Positions 5,936 to 14,040 of a stretch of 16,870 nucleotides of DNA are shown here, piece by piece; position 1 is the stretch's first letter; each line of letters begins with the position of its first letter. The stretch comes from an uncultured Lachnospiraceae bacterium (GTDB lineage Bacteria; Bacillota; Clostridia; Lachnospirales; Lachnospiraceae). The DNA lies in the NCBI GenBank assembly GCA_945485625.1, contig CALYSH010000006.1, forward strand, positions 1 to 16,870. Direction: 5' to 3'. Under the pieces are notes generated by a model, which saw only the letters and a list, made by a program, of their open reading frames with translations, had not been told where the DNA came from and made no database searches. The translations under genes were made by a program, and so were the position numbers.

Positions 5936-5969
5936 GCAGAATCAGATGAAAAGGATATGGTGATTTGGT

Positions 5970-6908
5970 ATGGAAGAGAGAACGTTCTCACATTACTCCG
6001 TTATGCTGCAGGAGACCATAGAGGCATTGAATGTCAAAGCGGATGGCATATATGTGGACGGCACACTTGGTGGCGCGGGACATTCCTCTGAAATCTGCAA
6101 AAGACTTTCCTCGGGACACTTGTACGGAATAGACCAGGATGAAGCAGCAATATGTGCCGCAGGAAAAAGACTGGAGCCCTTTGGAGAAAAGGTTACCATA
6201 CTGAGAGATAATTACTGCAATGCCGGGGCCGCCCTTAGGAGGCTTGGCGTGGAGCAGGTGGATGGAATCGTTTTAGACCTGGGTGTTTCCTCCTATCAGC
6301 TGGATACCGAAGAGAGAGGATTCTCTTACCGGTTTGATGCACCGTTAGATATGCGAATGGATACCCGTCAAGGCTTGACCGCAAGGGATATTGTAAATGG
6401 TTATTCGGAGATGGAACTGTTTCGGATTATCCGGGATTACGGAGAAGACAGATTCGCCAAGAACATTGCGAAGCACATTGTGCAAAGCAGGCAGAAGAAG
6501 CCCATTGAAACCACCTTTGAATTGAATGAAATCATTAGGGCAGCAATACCGGCTAAGATGAGACAAAACGGACACCCTTCCAAGCAGACGTTTCAGGCAA
6601 TCCGGATTGAGTGCAACAGGGAGCTGGAGGTTCTGAGAGATTCCCTGGACAGTATGATTGAAATGCTGAAGCCTGGCGGAAGAATTTGTATCATCACCTT
6701 CCACTCGCTGGAAGACAGAATTGTAAAAACGGCCTTTAAGACAAATGAAAATCCCTGTATTTGTCCTCCGGAATTTCCGGCCTGCGTCTGCGGACGGACA
6801 AGCAGGGGAAGGGTGATTACCAGAAAACCGATTCTTCCGGGAGAGAAGGAATTGGAAGAGAACAGCAGATCCAAGAGCGCCAAGCTTAGAGTATTTGAAA
6901 GAAAATAA
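5970..6908 (+). CDS. rsmH: 16S rRNA (cytosine(1402)-N(4))-methyltransferase RsmH (MraW)
   Basis: A 312-residue S-adenosylmethionine-dependent methyltransferase that modifies C1402 in the decoding centre of the small ribosomal subunit. The SAM-binding motif VDGTLGGAGHS is at residues 28-38 and LDLGVSSYQLD follows in the Rossmann-like fold; the inserted helical domain holds TARDIVNGYSE and the conserved QAIRIECNRELE; FHSLEDRIVK and the C-terminal RSKSAKLRVFER are also characteristic. A four-cysteine cluster (CICPPEFPACVCG) near residue 270 resembles the cysteine-rich segment seen in many homologues. Its place immediately after mraZ is conserved in most bacteria. The length is normal. ftsL begins 20 bases later behind a GAGGAAGGA ribosome site. 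Confidence 0.97.
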   Translation: MEERTFSHYSVMLQETIEALNVKADGIYVDGTLGGAGHSSEICKRLSSGHLYGIDQDEAAICAAGKRLEPFGEKVTILRDNYCNAGAALRRLGVEQVDGIVLDLGVSSYQLDTEERGFSYRFDAPLDMRMDTRQGLTARDIVNGYSEMELFRIIRDYGEDRFAKNIAKHIVQSRQKKPIETTFELNEIIRAAIPAKMRQNGHPSKQTFQAIRIECNRELEVLRDSLDSMIEMLKPGGRICIITFHSLEDRIVKTAFKTNENPCICPPEFPACVCGRTSRGRVITRKPILPGEKELEENSRSKSAKLRVFERK

Positions 6909-6928
6909 AAGGAAAGTGAGGAAGGAAT

Positions 6929-7420
6929 ATGGCACAGACAAGGAGAGGAAGTGCATATACTTCAGGGAAAAATAAATATTCGAGCGATGTGAGGGATGCG
7001 TATGTATACGGAAGCGCGGTTCCCAAGCAGGATATTCGCCGTACATTGGAGGAAGAGCCCAGAAGGAAACTGAGCCATGAAACCAGAAAGAATCGTGACA
7101 GAGCACATCATATGAGCTTTGGCTATGTTCTCTTTTTGGCAGCTGCACTTTGTGCAACGGGAGTGATTCTGATTCATTACCTTCAGATGCAGTCTGAGCT
7201 GACCAATCGTATGAAGCAGGTAGCCGCAATGGAAAGTCAGTTAAATACCTTGAAAATGGAGAACGATGAGCAGTATAATCGTATTCTGAGAAGTGTGGAC
7301 TTAGAGGAGATTAAGAGGATTGCCATCGGTGAATTGGGTATGACATATGCCACTGAAGGTCAGATTGTTACCTATCAGGCTGCAGAGAATGATTATATGC
7401 GCAAGGTAATTCAGGATTAG
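6929..7420 (+). CDS. ftsL: Cell division protein FtsL (septum formation initiator-like)
   Basis: A 163-residue bitopic membrane protein of the divisome. The cytoplasmic N-terminus is about 62 residues, long and basic (RKLSHETRKNRDRAHH), followed by one membrane segment at about 63-84 and an extracellular coiled coil at about 85-125 (LQMQSELTNRMKQVAAMESQ and onward). The segment DLEEIKRIAIGELGMTYATEGQIV near 124-147 is the usual FtsL/DivIC end motif (I-x-x-x-A-x-x-x-LGM). In Firmicutes FtsL pairs with DivIC and DivIB and activates the septal synthase. Identity rests on topology, this motif and the position between rsmH and a class B PBP, since FtsL sequences vary greatly. The first PBP gene begins 13 bases after its stop. 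Confidence 0.88.
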   Translation: MAQTRRGSAYTSGKNKYSSDVRDAYVYGSAVPKQDIRRTLEEEPRRKLSHETRKNRDRAHHMSFGYVLFLAAALCATGVILIHYLQMQSELTNRMKQVAAMESQLNTLKMENDEQYNRILRSVDLEEIKRIAIGELGMTYATEGQIVTYQAAENDYMRKVIQD

Positions 7421-7433
7421 GCAGGGGTGTCAC

Positions 7434-9593
7434 GTGAGAGAAGAGAAAACAAGAAAATTTTCCGTAAAAATGCAGAAGAAGCTGGTAGTACTTTTTATTT
7501 TTGTACTACTGGCTTTTGTGGGTTTGACTGTCCGTCTGATATTGCTGGTTAGAGACAATGAAGCCAGCTATCAGAAGCAGGTGTTATCGCAGCGACGTTA
7601 TGATTCCACCACAATTCCTTTTCGGAGAGGAGATATTGTGGACAGTAAGGGAACCAAGCTGGCAACCAGTGAAAAGGTATACAATCTGGTTATCGAGGCG
7701 GCAACGATTCTGGATAAGCCCGAATACTTCGAACCCACCATGGAGGCACTGGGTAACTATTTCCCGAGTCTGAACATGCAGGAAGTGAAGGAGTATGTAA
7801 ACAGTCATCCCAAGTCCTACTGGTATGTACCCTTAAAAAAGCTGAGCTATGATGAGATCAGCGGTTTCCAGCTGAAAAAGGAAAGCGATAAGAATATCAA
7901 GGGCGTCTGGTTTGAGGAGGAATACAAAAGAGTATACCCCGGGGGAAGTCTGGCAGCAGATGTGATTGGCTTTTCAACCCGTTCGGACAATTCCGGACAG
8001 TATGGTCTGGAAGAGTATTATAATGAGGAACTAAACGGTATCAACGGAAGAGAATATGGTTATCTGAATGATGATCTGGCATTGGAGCGAACCGTGAAAC
8101 CGGCAGAGGATGGGAATACGATTCACAGTACCATAGATGCAAACATCCAATCCATTGTGGAGAAATATCTTCGCGAATTTGGCGAGGAGCATACCAACGA
8201 GGCAAAGGAAGGGAACGGAGCGGAGAACCTGGGTTGTGTTATCATGGAGGTAAATTCCGGAAGAGTGCTTGCCATGGCAAGCTATCCCACCTTCGATTTG
8301 AACAATCCCAGGGACAAAAATGCCCTGATTGGATCGGTTGCGGTAGAAGAAATCATTAATGCAAATGGTTATAAGGAAATTCGAAAGACCAAAACCATCA
8401 TCAACGAACAGGTGCTGAATGAAATGACGGATGAGCAGATTTATCTGAATCTGAACAATCTGTGGAAGAATTTCTGTATCAGTAACACTTACGAGCCCGG
8501 TTCCACCATGAAGCCCTTTACAGTAGCAGCTGCGTTGGAAAGCGGATCCATTTCATCCACATCCACTTTTGAATGCAACGGTTATCTGGAGGTGGGAGGA
8601 CATAAGATCAAATGTCACAGCACCTGGGGCGACGGTGTGCTGACTTTGGAGCAGGCGATTGCAAAGTCCTGTAACGTGAGCCTGATGAAAATCGGTCAGG
8701 CCATGGGGAAGGAACGTTTCCGGGAGTTTCAAAGTATATTTAATTTCGGTATGAAAACAAACGTGGATCTGGCAGGTGAAGCCAGAACAGCCAATTTGTT
8801 AAAGGATGTGAAGGAGATTGGCAGTGCAGACCTGGCAACCTACACCTTCGGGCAGAATTTTAATGTAACCATGATACAGATGGTTGCCGGCTTCTGTTCC
8901 CTGATTAACGGAGGCTATTATTATGAGCCCCATTTGGTGGATAAGATTACCAATTCCGGTGGGACAACGGTCAAGACCTTTGAACCCAGGGTGCTGAAGC
9001 AGACTGTTTCTGCATCTACCTCCGAATTGATTCGACAGTATTGTAAGGCGGTTGTTACCAGTGGAACCGGTAAATCCGCAAGACCTGCGGGATACATGAT
9101 TGGAGGAAAGACCGGTACTGCGGAAACTCAGCCCAGAAAAAACGGGGAGTATGTGGTATCCTTTATGGGTTATGCACCGGCAGATGATCCTCAGATTGCT
9201 GTTTATGTGGTTGTGGATCGTGCAAATATGGCAAAGCAGGATAATGCCAGATATGCAACCACTATTGTACGTAACATTATGACAGAGGTTCTGCCTTATC
9301 TGAATATTTATATGACGGAGCAGCTGAGCGAAGAGGAAATGAAGGAATTAGAGGAGAGGCAGCTGGCGATTACCTTAAAGTATGGAGATCCCAATGCAAC
9401 CAATCCGGACGGAGAGCCCATTGATCCCTTGGGTCCGGCACCGGAATGGGTTAGCTTCCCTATCGATCCGGAAACCGGGTACCGTAAGAATCCCACGACG
9501 GGAGAGTATCTGGATGCTCAGACGGGAGACTTGATTTTGATGGATAACCAGGCCATCAGTGAGGATTCCATGGATGATATACAGAATCCATAA
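7434..9593 (+). CDS. Class B penicillin-binding protein, FtsI/PBP2B-like, with C-terminal repeats
   Basis: A 719-residue D,D-transpeptidase of the septum. One membrane anchor lies at about 17-38, the dimerisation/pedestal domain starts with the R-R-G-x-I-x-D signature (RRGDIVDSKG, 64-73), and the transpeptidase domain carries SxxK at Ser357-Lys360 (in YEPGSTMKPF), SCN at 412-414 and KTG at 559-561 (in GGKTGTAE). Position after ftsL fits the FtsI/PBP2B role. Two oddities: an insertion of about 40 residues at 292-345 between YPTFDLNNPRD and YEPGST, and an extracellular tail of about 100 residues after 620 that is acidic and proline-rich, has no PASTA domains, and ends in three octapeptide repeats at 678-701 with TG every eight residues. 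The start is GTG 7434, behind AGGGGTG. Confidence 0.9.
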   Translation: MREEKTRKFSVKMQKKLVVLFIFVLLAFVGLTVRLILLVRDNEASYQKQVLSQRRYDSTTIPFRRGDIVDSKGTKLATSEKVYNLVIEAATILDKPEYFEPTMEALGNYFPSLNMQEVKEYVNSHPKSYWYVPLKKLSYDEISGFQLKKESDKNIKGVWFEEEYKRVYPGGSLAADVIGFSTRSDNSGQYGLEEYYNEELNGINGREYGYLNDDLALERTVKPAEDGNTIHSTIDANIQSIVEKYLREFGEEHTNEAKEGNGAENLGCVIMEVNSGRVLAMASYPTFDLNNPRDKNALIGSVAVEEIINANGYKEIRKTKTIINEQVLNEMTDEQIYLNLNNLWKNFCISNTYEPGSTMKPFTVAAALESGSISSTSTFECNGYLEVGGHKIKCHSTWGDGVLTLEQAIAKSCNVSLMKIGQAMGKERFREFQSIFNFGMKTNVDLAGEARTANLLKDVKEIGSADLATYTFGQNFNVTMIQMVAGFCSLINGGYYYEPHLVDKITNSGGTTVKTFEPRVLKQTVSASTSELIRQYCKAVVTSGTGKSARPAGYMIGGKTGTAETQPRKNGEYVVSFMGYAPADDPQIAVYVVVDRANMAKQDNARYATTIVRNIMTEVLPYLNIYMTEQLSEEEMKELEERQLAITLKYGDPNATNPDGEPIDPLGPAPEWVSFPIDPETGYRKNPTTGEYLDAQTGDLILMDNQAISEDSMDDIQNP
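9465..9536 (+). repeat. Three in-frame octapeptide repeats in the PBP tail
   Basis: The encoded units DPETGYRK, NPTTGEYL and DAQTGDLI stand at residues 678-701 of the first PBP, with TG at 681, 689 and 697, an exact period of eight. They form the acidic, surface-exposed end of the protein. The DNA itself has diverged, so the repeat is conserved at protein rather than base level. Confidence 0.6.
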
Positions 9594-9602
9594 TGATTAT
9601 CG

Positions 9603-9662
9603 AATAACCTCGTGAGAGACGGAATAGACATTATTAATCCGCTGTTATGAGGTTATTTTTTT
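9603..9662 (+). promoter_or_regulatory. Stem-loop with T-run overlapping the start of the second PBP gene
   Basis: AATAACCTC (9603-9611) pairs perfectly with GAGGTTATT (9649-9657); an inner CGGA/TCCG stem (9620-9623, 9637-9640) may form too. Seven Ts at 9656-9662 follow and run into the TTG start codon at 9661. The 3' arm contains the GAGG that serves as ribosome site, so the folded RNA would both hide the ribosome site and resemble a weak terminator. It is the only such structure inside the mraZ-divIB unit, and it could lower or condition expression of the second PBP. Confidence 0.6.
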
Positions 9663-11391
9663 GAACAAGCATGCTCATCGAAAGAAGATTACAATAACGT
9701 TTTTTCTCTTTGTACTTATGTTTCTGGTTGTACTGGTGCGTTTGGTGTACTTGATGGTCTGGAGGTCGGATTATTATTCCCAAAAAGCCACACAGCTTCA
9801 TGAAAGAGAGAGGAACATCAAGGCGGCCAGGGGAAGAATTCTGGACCGGAACGGTACGGTGCTGGCGGATAATAAGACGGTATGTACGGTTTCCGTTATC
9901 TATAATCAGATAGAGGAGCCGGAGACTGTCATCGAAATGCTTTCCAGAGAATTGGAGCTTTCCAGGGAATTTGTGGAGAAACGGGTAAAAAAATACTCTT
10001 CCATGGAACGCATCAAAAGCAATGTGGAAAAGGAAACAGGGGACCGGATTCGGGAATATGATATGGCGGGGGTAAAGGTGGATGAGGACTATAAACGATA
10101 TTATCCCTATGACACTCTGGCCAGCAAGGTGCTCGGATTTACCGGCGGTGACAATCAGGGAATTTTAGGCCTGGAGGTAAAGTATGAGGAATATCTGAAG
10201 GGTGTTCCCGGGCAGATTCTTACCATGACGGATGCCAAGGGTGTGGAGGTGGAACGGGAAGGAGAACGCAGATTAGAGCCCATAGCCGGGAAGGATTTAT
10301 ATATCAGCCTGGATCGTAATATTCAGGCATATTCGGAGCAGCTGGCCAGACAGGCAATGGCTACCAAAGAAGCGGACGGAGTGTCTATTATTGCAATGAA
10401 TCCTCAAAATGGGGAGATATATGCAATGGTAAATGTACCGGAATTCAATCTGAATGATCCGTTTTTGCTGCCTGAGGGAATAGAGACGGAGGGATTAACG
10501 GAGCAGCAAAAGCAGGATGTACTAAACGGAATATGGAGAAACGGGTGTATTAATGATACCTATGAGCCCGGATCGACGTTTAAGATTATAACTGCTGCGG
10601 CAGGTCTGGAAGAGGGAGTGGTGACTCCGTCCTCCAGCTTCAGCTGCCCTGGTTTTATTATAGTGGATGACAGAAAGATACGCTGCCATAAAACAACCGG
10701 ACACGGTGCAGAGGATTTTGTCCATGCCACCATGAATTCCTGCAATCCCGTGTTCATTACGGTGGGGTTACGGCTTGGAGTGGATAAATATTATCAGTAT
10801 TTCGAGCAATTGGGGCTGAAACAGAAAACAGGGATTGACCTTCCGGGAGAAGCGGCCACGATTATGCACAAAAAGGAGAATATGGGGAATGTGGAGCTTG
10901 CCACGGTGTCCTTTGGACAGTCCTTTCAGATTACCCCCATTCAGCTTTTGACCACAGCTGCGTCGATTATTAACGGCGGAAACCGAATTACGCCCCATTT
11001 TGGGGTCAAGGTGGTTGATTCGGGGGATGGAACGGAAACGATACTGGAATACCCGGTTCAGACCGGTATCGTCAGTGCGGAAACTTCCGCACTAATGCGG
11101 GAAATTCTGGAAAAGGTGGTATCGGAGGGCGGCGGAAAGAATGGTCAGGTAGAAGGGTACCGGATTGGCGGAAAGACAGCCACGTCACAGACGCTTCCCA
11201 GAGGAAGCGGAAAGTATATTTCTTCCTTTGTAGGCTTTGCACCTGCGGATGACCCGCAAATCATTGCCATTGCCATAATTCGACATCCCAAGGGGGTTTA
11301 TTACGGAGGACAGATTGCAGCCCCCGTCATTCGTCAACTTTTTGAAAATATTCTTCCGTATTTGGGAATAAAGGAGTATAATCAAGAATAA
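9661..11391 (+). CDS. Class B penicillin-binding protein, SpoVD-like
   Basis: A 576-residue transpeptidase with one membrane anchor at about 11-33, the RGRILDRNG signature at 57-65, and a transpeptidase domain with SxxK at Ser305-Lys308 (YEPGSTFKII), SCN at 360-362 and, in place of KTG, KTA at 505-507 (GGKTATSQ). It ends soon after the domain without a PASTA repeat. Being second after the FtsI-like protein it occupies the place of spoVD in B. subtilis, so a role in spore cortex or division peptidoglycan with the SEDS partner is likely; which of the two PBPs is the vegetative enzyme is not certain. The start is TTG 9661; the next in-frame ATG is inside the membrane segment. Ribosome site and start are within the stem-loop at 9603-9662. 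murD follows after 55 bases. Confidence 0.88.
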   Translation: MNKHAHRKKITITFFLFVLMFLVVLVRLVYLMVWRSDYYSQKATQLHERERNIKAARGRILDRNGTVLADNKTVCTVSVIYNQIEEPETVIEMLSRELELSREFVEKRVKKYSSMERIKSNVEKETGDRIREYDMAGVKVDEDYKRYYPYDTLASKVLGFTGGDNQGILGLEVKYEEYLKGVPGQILTMTDAKGVEVEREGERRLEPIAGKDLYISLDRNIQAYSEQLARQAMATKEADGVSIIAMNPQNGEIYAMVNVPEFNLNDPFLLPEGIETEGLTEQQKQDVLNGIWRNGCINDTYEPGSTFKIITAAAGLEEGVVTPSSSFSCPGFIIVDDRKIRCHKTTGHGAEDFVHATMNSCNPVFITVGLRLGVDKYYQYFEQLGLKQKTGIDLPGEAATIMHKKENMGNVELATVSFGQSFQITPIQLLTTAASIINGGNRITPHFGVKVVDSGDGTETILEYPVQTGIVSAETSALMREILEKVVSEGGGKNGQVEGYRIGGKTATSQTLPRGSGKYISSFVGFAPADDPQIIAIAIIRHPKGVYYGGQIAAPVIRQLFENILPYLGIKEYNQE

Positions 11392-11446
11392 TATGATTAT
11401 GATGTAAGTATGTGCGCCCATGTGGGAGTACTGAAGGAGGAAAACA

Positions 11447-12823
11447 ATGCTTGAAGGACAGAAGTGCCTGGTAGTGGGCAGCGGAATCAGTGGAGTAGGA
11501 GCGGTAACCTTACTGAGTAAATATGATACACAGATTGTGTTTTACGATAGTAATGGGGCATTAAAGCCGGAAGATTTGCAGGCAAAGCTTCCGGAGGGCT
11601 GTAAGGCAGAGTGTATTACAGGCATTTTACCGGATGAAGTGCTGGAAACCATTGACGTGGTTGTTCTGAGCCCGGGTGTTCCTACGGATATTCCCATGGT
11701 GAATGCGCTGAGAGACAGAGGAGCCGGAATTTTAGGTGAGATTGAGCTGGGATATCTGGCAGAGGCCGGAGAGGTAGTGGCGATTACGGGAACCAACGGA
11801 AAGACTACCACTACCACGCTGATGGGTGAGATTATGAAGGCTCATCGTGGCGCAGAGAAGGTATTTGTGGTAGGGAATATCGGAAACCCCTATACCCTGG
11901 AGTGCATGAATACAAAGGAGGATACCGTAACCGTAGGTGAGATCAGCTCCTTCCAGCTGGAAACCATTGAGACATTCTGCCCGAAGGTATCTGCTATATT
12001 GAATATTACTCCGGATCATTTGAACAGACACCATACCATGGAGGCATACATAGAGGCGAAGGAAGCTATCGCAAGGAATCAGACCGGGAAAGACATTTGT
12101 GTATTAAACTATGATAATGAGTACACCAGGGCCTTCGGTGAAGTATGCCCCGCCACACCGGTCTATTTTTCTTCCCATCAGGTGCTGAAGGATGGATATT
12201 ATCTCAAAGGGGATAAGATTGTTAAGGCGGTAAACGGTCAGGAGGAAGAACTGATGGATATCCATAAGGATATGAATCTGGTGGGCATCTGCAATGTGGA
12301 AAACGTGATGGCAGCAATTGCCATGGCAGAGGGAATGGGTGTGCCCATGGACACCATTCTGTCAGTGATAGCGGGATTTCATGCAGTAGAGCATCGTATC
12401 GAGTTTGTGGCAACCAGGCGTGGCGTGGATTATTATAATGATTCCAAGGGAACCAATCCGGATGCCGCCATTCAGGGAATAAAGGCCATGAGTAAACCCA
12501 CCGTGTTAATCGGGGGCGGATATGACAAGCAGAGTGAATATGATGAGTGGATTGAAAGCTTTGACGGGAAAGTGAAATGTCTGGTACTCATTGGGCAGAC
12601 CAGGGAGAAGATAGCGGAATGTGCAAGAAAGCATGGCTTTACCGAGATTCGCTTCGCGGATACCTATGATGAGTGCCTGAGGCTTTGCACAAAGCTGGCA
12701 GTTCCCGGGGATGCAGTGTTATTGTCCCCTGCCTGTGCAAGCTGGGGAATGTTCCCGAATTATGAGACCAGAGGAAAGCTGTTCAAGGAATATGTAAACG
12801 GATTATCCGAAGATGAGGAGTAG
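11447..12823 (+). CDS. murD: UDP-N-acetylmuramoyl-L-alanine--D-glutamate ligase
   Basis: A 458-residue cytoplasmic Mur ligase that adds D-glutamate to UDP-MurNAc-L-Ala with ATP. The N-terminal UDP-binding Rossmann fold begins with VVGSGISGVG (9-18) and shows VVLSPGVP; the ATP P-loop GTNGKTTTTT is at 115-124; LNITPDHLNRH and YYNDSKGTNPDA are the conserved central-domain and C-terminal-domain motifs; LLSPACASWGMFPNYETRG near the end is characteristic of MurD. Length is normal. A perfect GAAGGAGG ribosome site precedes ATG 11447. The SEDS gene follows after only five bases, so the two are probably translationally linked. In B. subtilis mraY lies just before murD; it is not here. Confidence 0.97.
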   Translation: MLEGQKCLVVGSGISGVGAVTLLSKYDTQIVFYDSNGALKPEDLQAKLPEGCKAECITGILPDEVLETIDVVVLSPGVPTDIPMVNALRDRGAGILGEIELGYLAEAGEVVAITGTNGKTTTTTLMGEIMKAHRGAEKVFVVGNIGNPYTLECMNTKEDTVTVGEISSFQLETIETFCPKVSAILNITPDHLNRHHTMEAYIEAKEAIARNQTGKDICVLNYDNEYTRAFGEVCPATPVYFSSHQVLKDGYYLKGDKIVKAVNGQEEELMDIHKDMNLVGICNVENVMAAIAMAEGMGVPMDTILSVIAGFHAVEHRIEFVATRRGVDYYNDSKGTNPDAAIQGIKAMSKPTVLIGGGYDKQSEYDEWIESFDGKVKCLVLIGQTREKIAECARKHGFTEIRFADTYDECLRLCTKLAVPGDAVLLSPACASWGMFPNYETRGKLFKEYVNGLSEDEE

Positions 12824-12828
12824 AGTGC

Positions 12829-13986
12829 ATGGCTACATCTGTTAAGAGACGAAGAAAAGAGCAGACCGAATATTTTTTTGATTACAGCTTGTTGTTTGTT
12901 GTTTTGTTCCTGCTGGGCTTTGGACTGATTATGATTTATTCTGCCAGTTCCTATTGTGCTACAGAGGATTTCGGTGATCCGGCTCATTATTTGAAAAAAC
13001 AGCTGGTTGCATCCATTCTTGGCCTGATTGCCATGATTTTCGTGGCAAATATCCCCTATCATTTCTGGAAGATGTTCTATGGAGTGGGTTATATCGTAGC
13101 GGCCATATTGATTTGTCTGGTAAAGACACCCTTGGGCGTAAAGTCTCACGGTGCCACCAGATGGATCGGCATTCCGGGCACCGGATTTAATCTGCAGCCC
13201 GCGGAGGTGGCAAAAATCTGTGTGATTTTGTTCCTGTCGGTGATGGTGTGTAAATTGGGGAAGAAAATAAAGACCTGGGGCGGTTTCTTCTTCATGGTGT
13301 TGTCCCCGTTACCCATTGCGGGTCTGATTTATGTACTGACAAAGAATTTAAGTTCAGCCCTGATTATAATGGGGATTGCTGTTTTGATGGTGTTCGTTGC
13401 CAGTCCGGATTACAAAAAATTTATCGTAATGGGTACCGCAGTGGTGGCAATCGGGTCCATTGCTGTTTATCTGATGGCTACCGGTGTGATTACTTCCTTC
13501 CGAAGCGACCGTATTACGGCATGGTTAAATCCGGAGAGCGATGCCCAGGACAAAGGTTTCCAGACCTTACAGGCTCTGTATGCAATCGGAAGCGGTGGCG
13601 TATGGGGAAAGGGATTGGGACAGAGTATGCAGAAGCTGAGCTTTATTCCGGAGTCCCAGAACGATATGATTTTTTCCATTATTTGTGAAGAATTGGGCTT
13701 GTTTGGCGCCATTGCCATCATGCTGATGTTTATTCTCCTGATTTGGCGAATGACGGTAATTGCCAATAATGCGCCGGATTTGTTTGGCGCAATGCTGGTG
13801 GTAGGTGTCATCGGACATATTGCCATCCAGGCTGTGTTAAATGTGGCTGTTGTAACAAATACCATTCCGAATACCGGAATTTCCCTGCCGTTTATCAGCT
13901 ATGGCGGTTCCTCGGTCATCTTTCTGCTGATAGAAATCGGTTTAGTCTTAAGTGTGGCCAAGCGAATTCAACTGAAGGAAATGTAA
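12829..13986 (+). CDS. ftsW: SEDS peptidoglycan glycosyltransferase, FtsW/SpoVE-like
   Basis: A 385-residue polytopic membrane protein of the SEDS family, which polymerises lipid II into glycan strands together with a class B PBP. About ten hydrophobic segments are visible. Family motifs include MIYSASS (35-41), HGATRWIGIPGTGFNLQPAEVAK (107-129, with the conserved Arg111 and Glu126), and PESQNDMIFSIICEELGLFG (274-293), whose Asp279 corresponds to the essential aspartate of the family; PFISYGGSS near the C-terminus completes the pattern. The first 19 residues are basic and cytoplasmic. Within the operon its natural partners are the two class B PBPs upstream. Orthology to FtsW versus SpoVE cannot be settled by sequence reading alone; the gene symbol reflects the family. 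Confidence 0.93.
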   Translation: MATSVKRRRKEQTEYFFDYSLLFVVLFLLGFGLIMIYSASSYCATEDFGDPAHYLKKQLVASILGLIAMIFVANIPYHFWKMFYGVGYIVAAILICLVKTPLGVKSHGATRWIGIPGTGFNLQPAEVAKICVILFLSVMVCKLGKKIKTWGGFFFMVLSPLPIAGLIYVLTKNLSSALIIMGIAVLMVFVASPDYKKFIVMGTAVVAIGSIAVYLMATGVITSFRSDRITAWLNPESDAQDKGFQTLQALYAIGSGGVWGKGLGQSMQKLSFIPESQNDMIFSIICEELGLFGAIAIMLMFILLIWRMTVIANNAPDLFGAMLVVGVIGHIAIQAVLNVAVVTNTIPNTGISLPFISYGGSSVIFLLIEIGLVLSVAKRIQLKEM

Positions 13987-14040
13987 CAGTAAGGGCGGAT
14001 GCATCATAGAATAGAATAATTTCCGATGTGAAGGTGACAC

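Noticed and set aside
6345..7229. 294-codon minus-strand frame opposite rsmH and ftsL
   Set aside because: Long but antisense to two well-supported genes; composition is that of a complementary-frame artefact and no family is recognisable.
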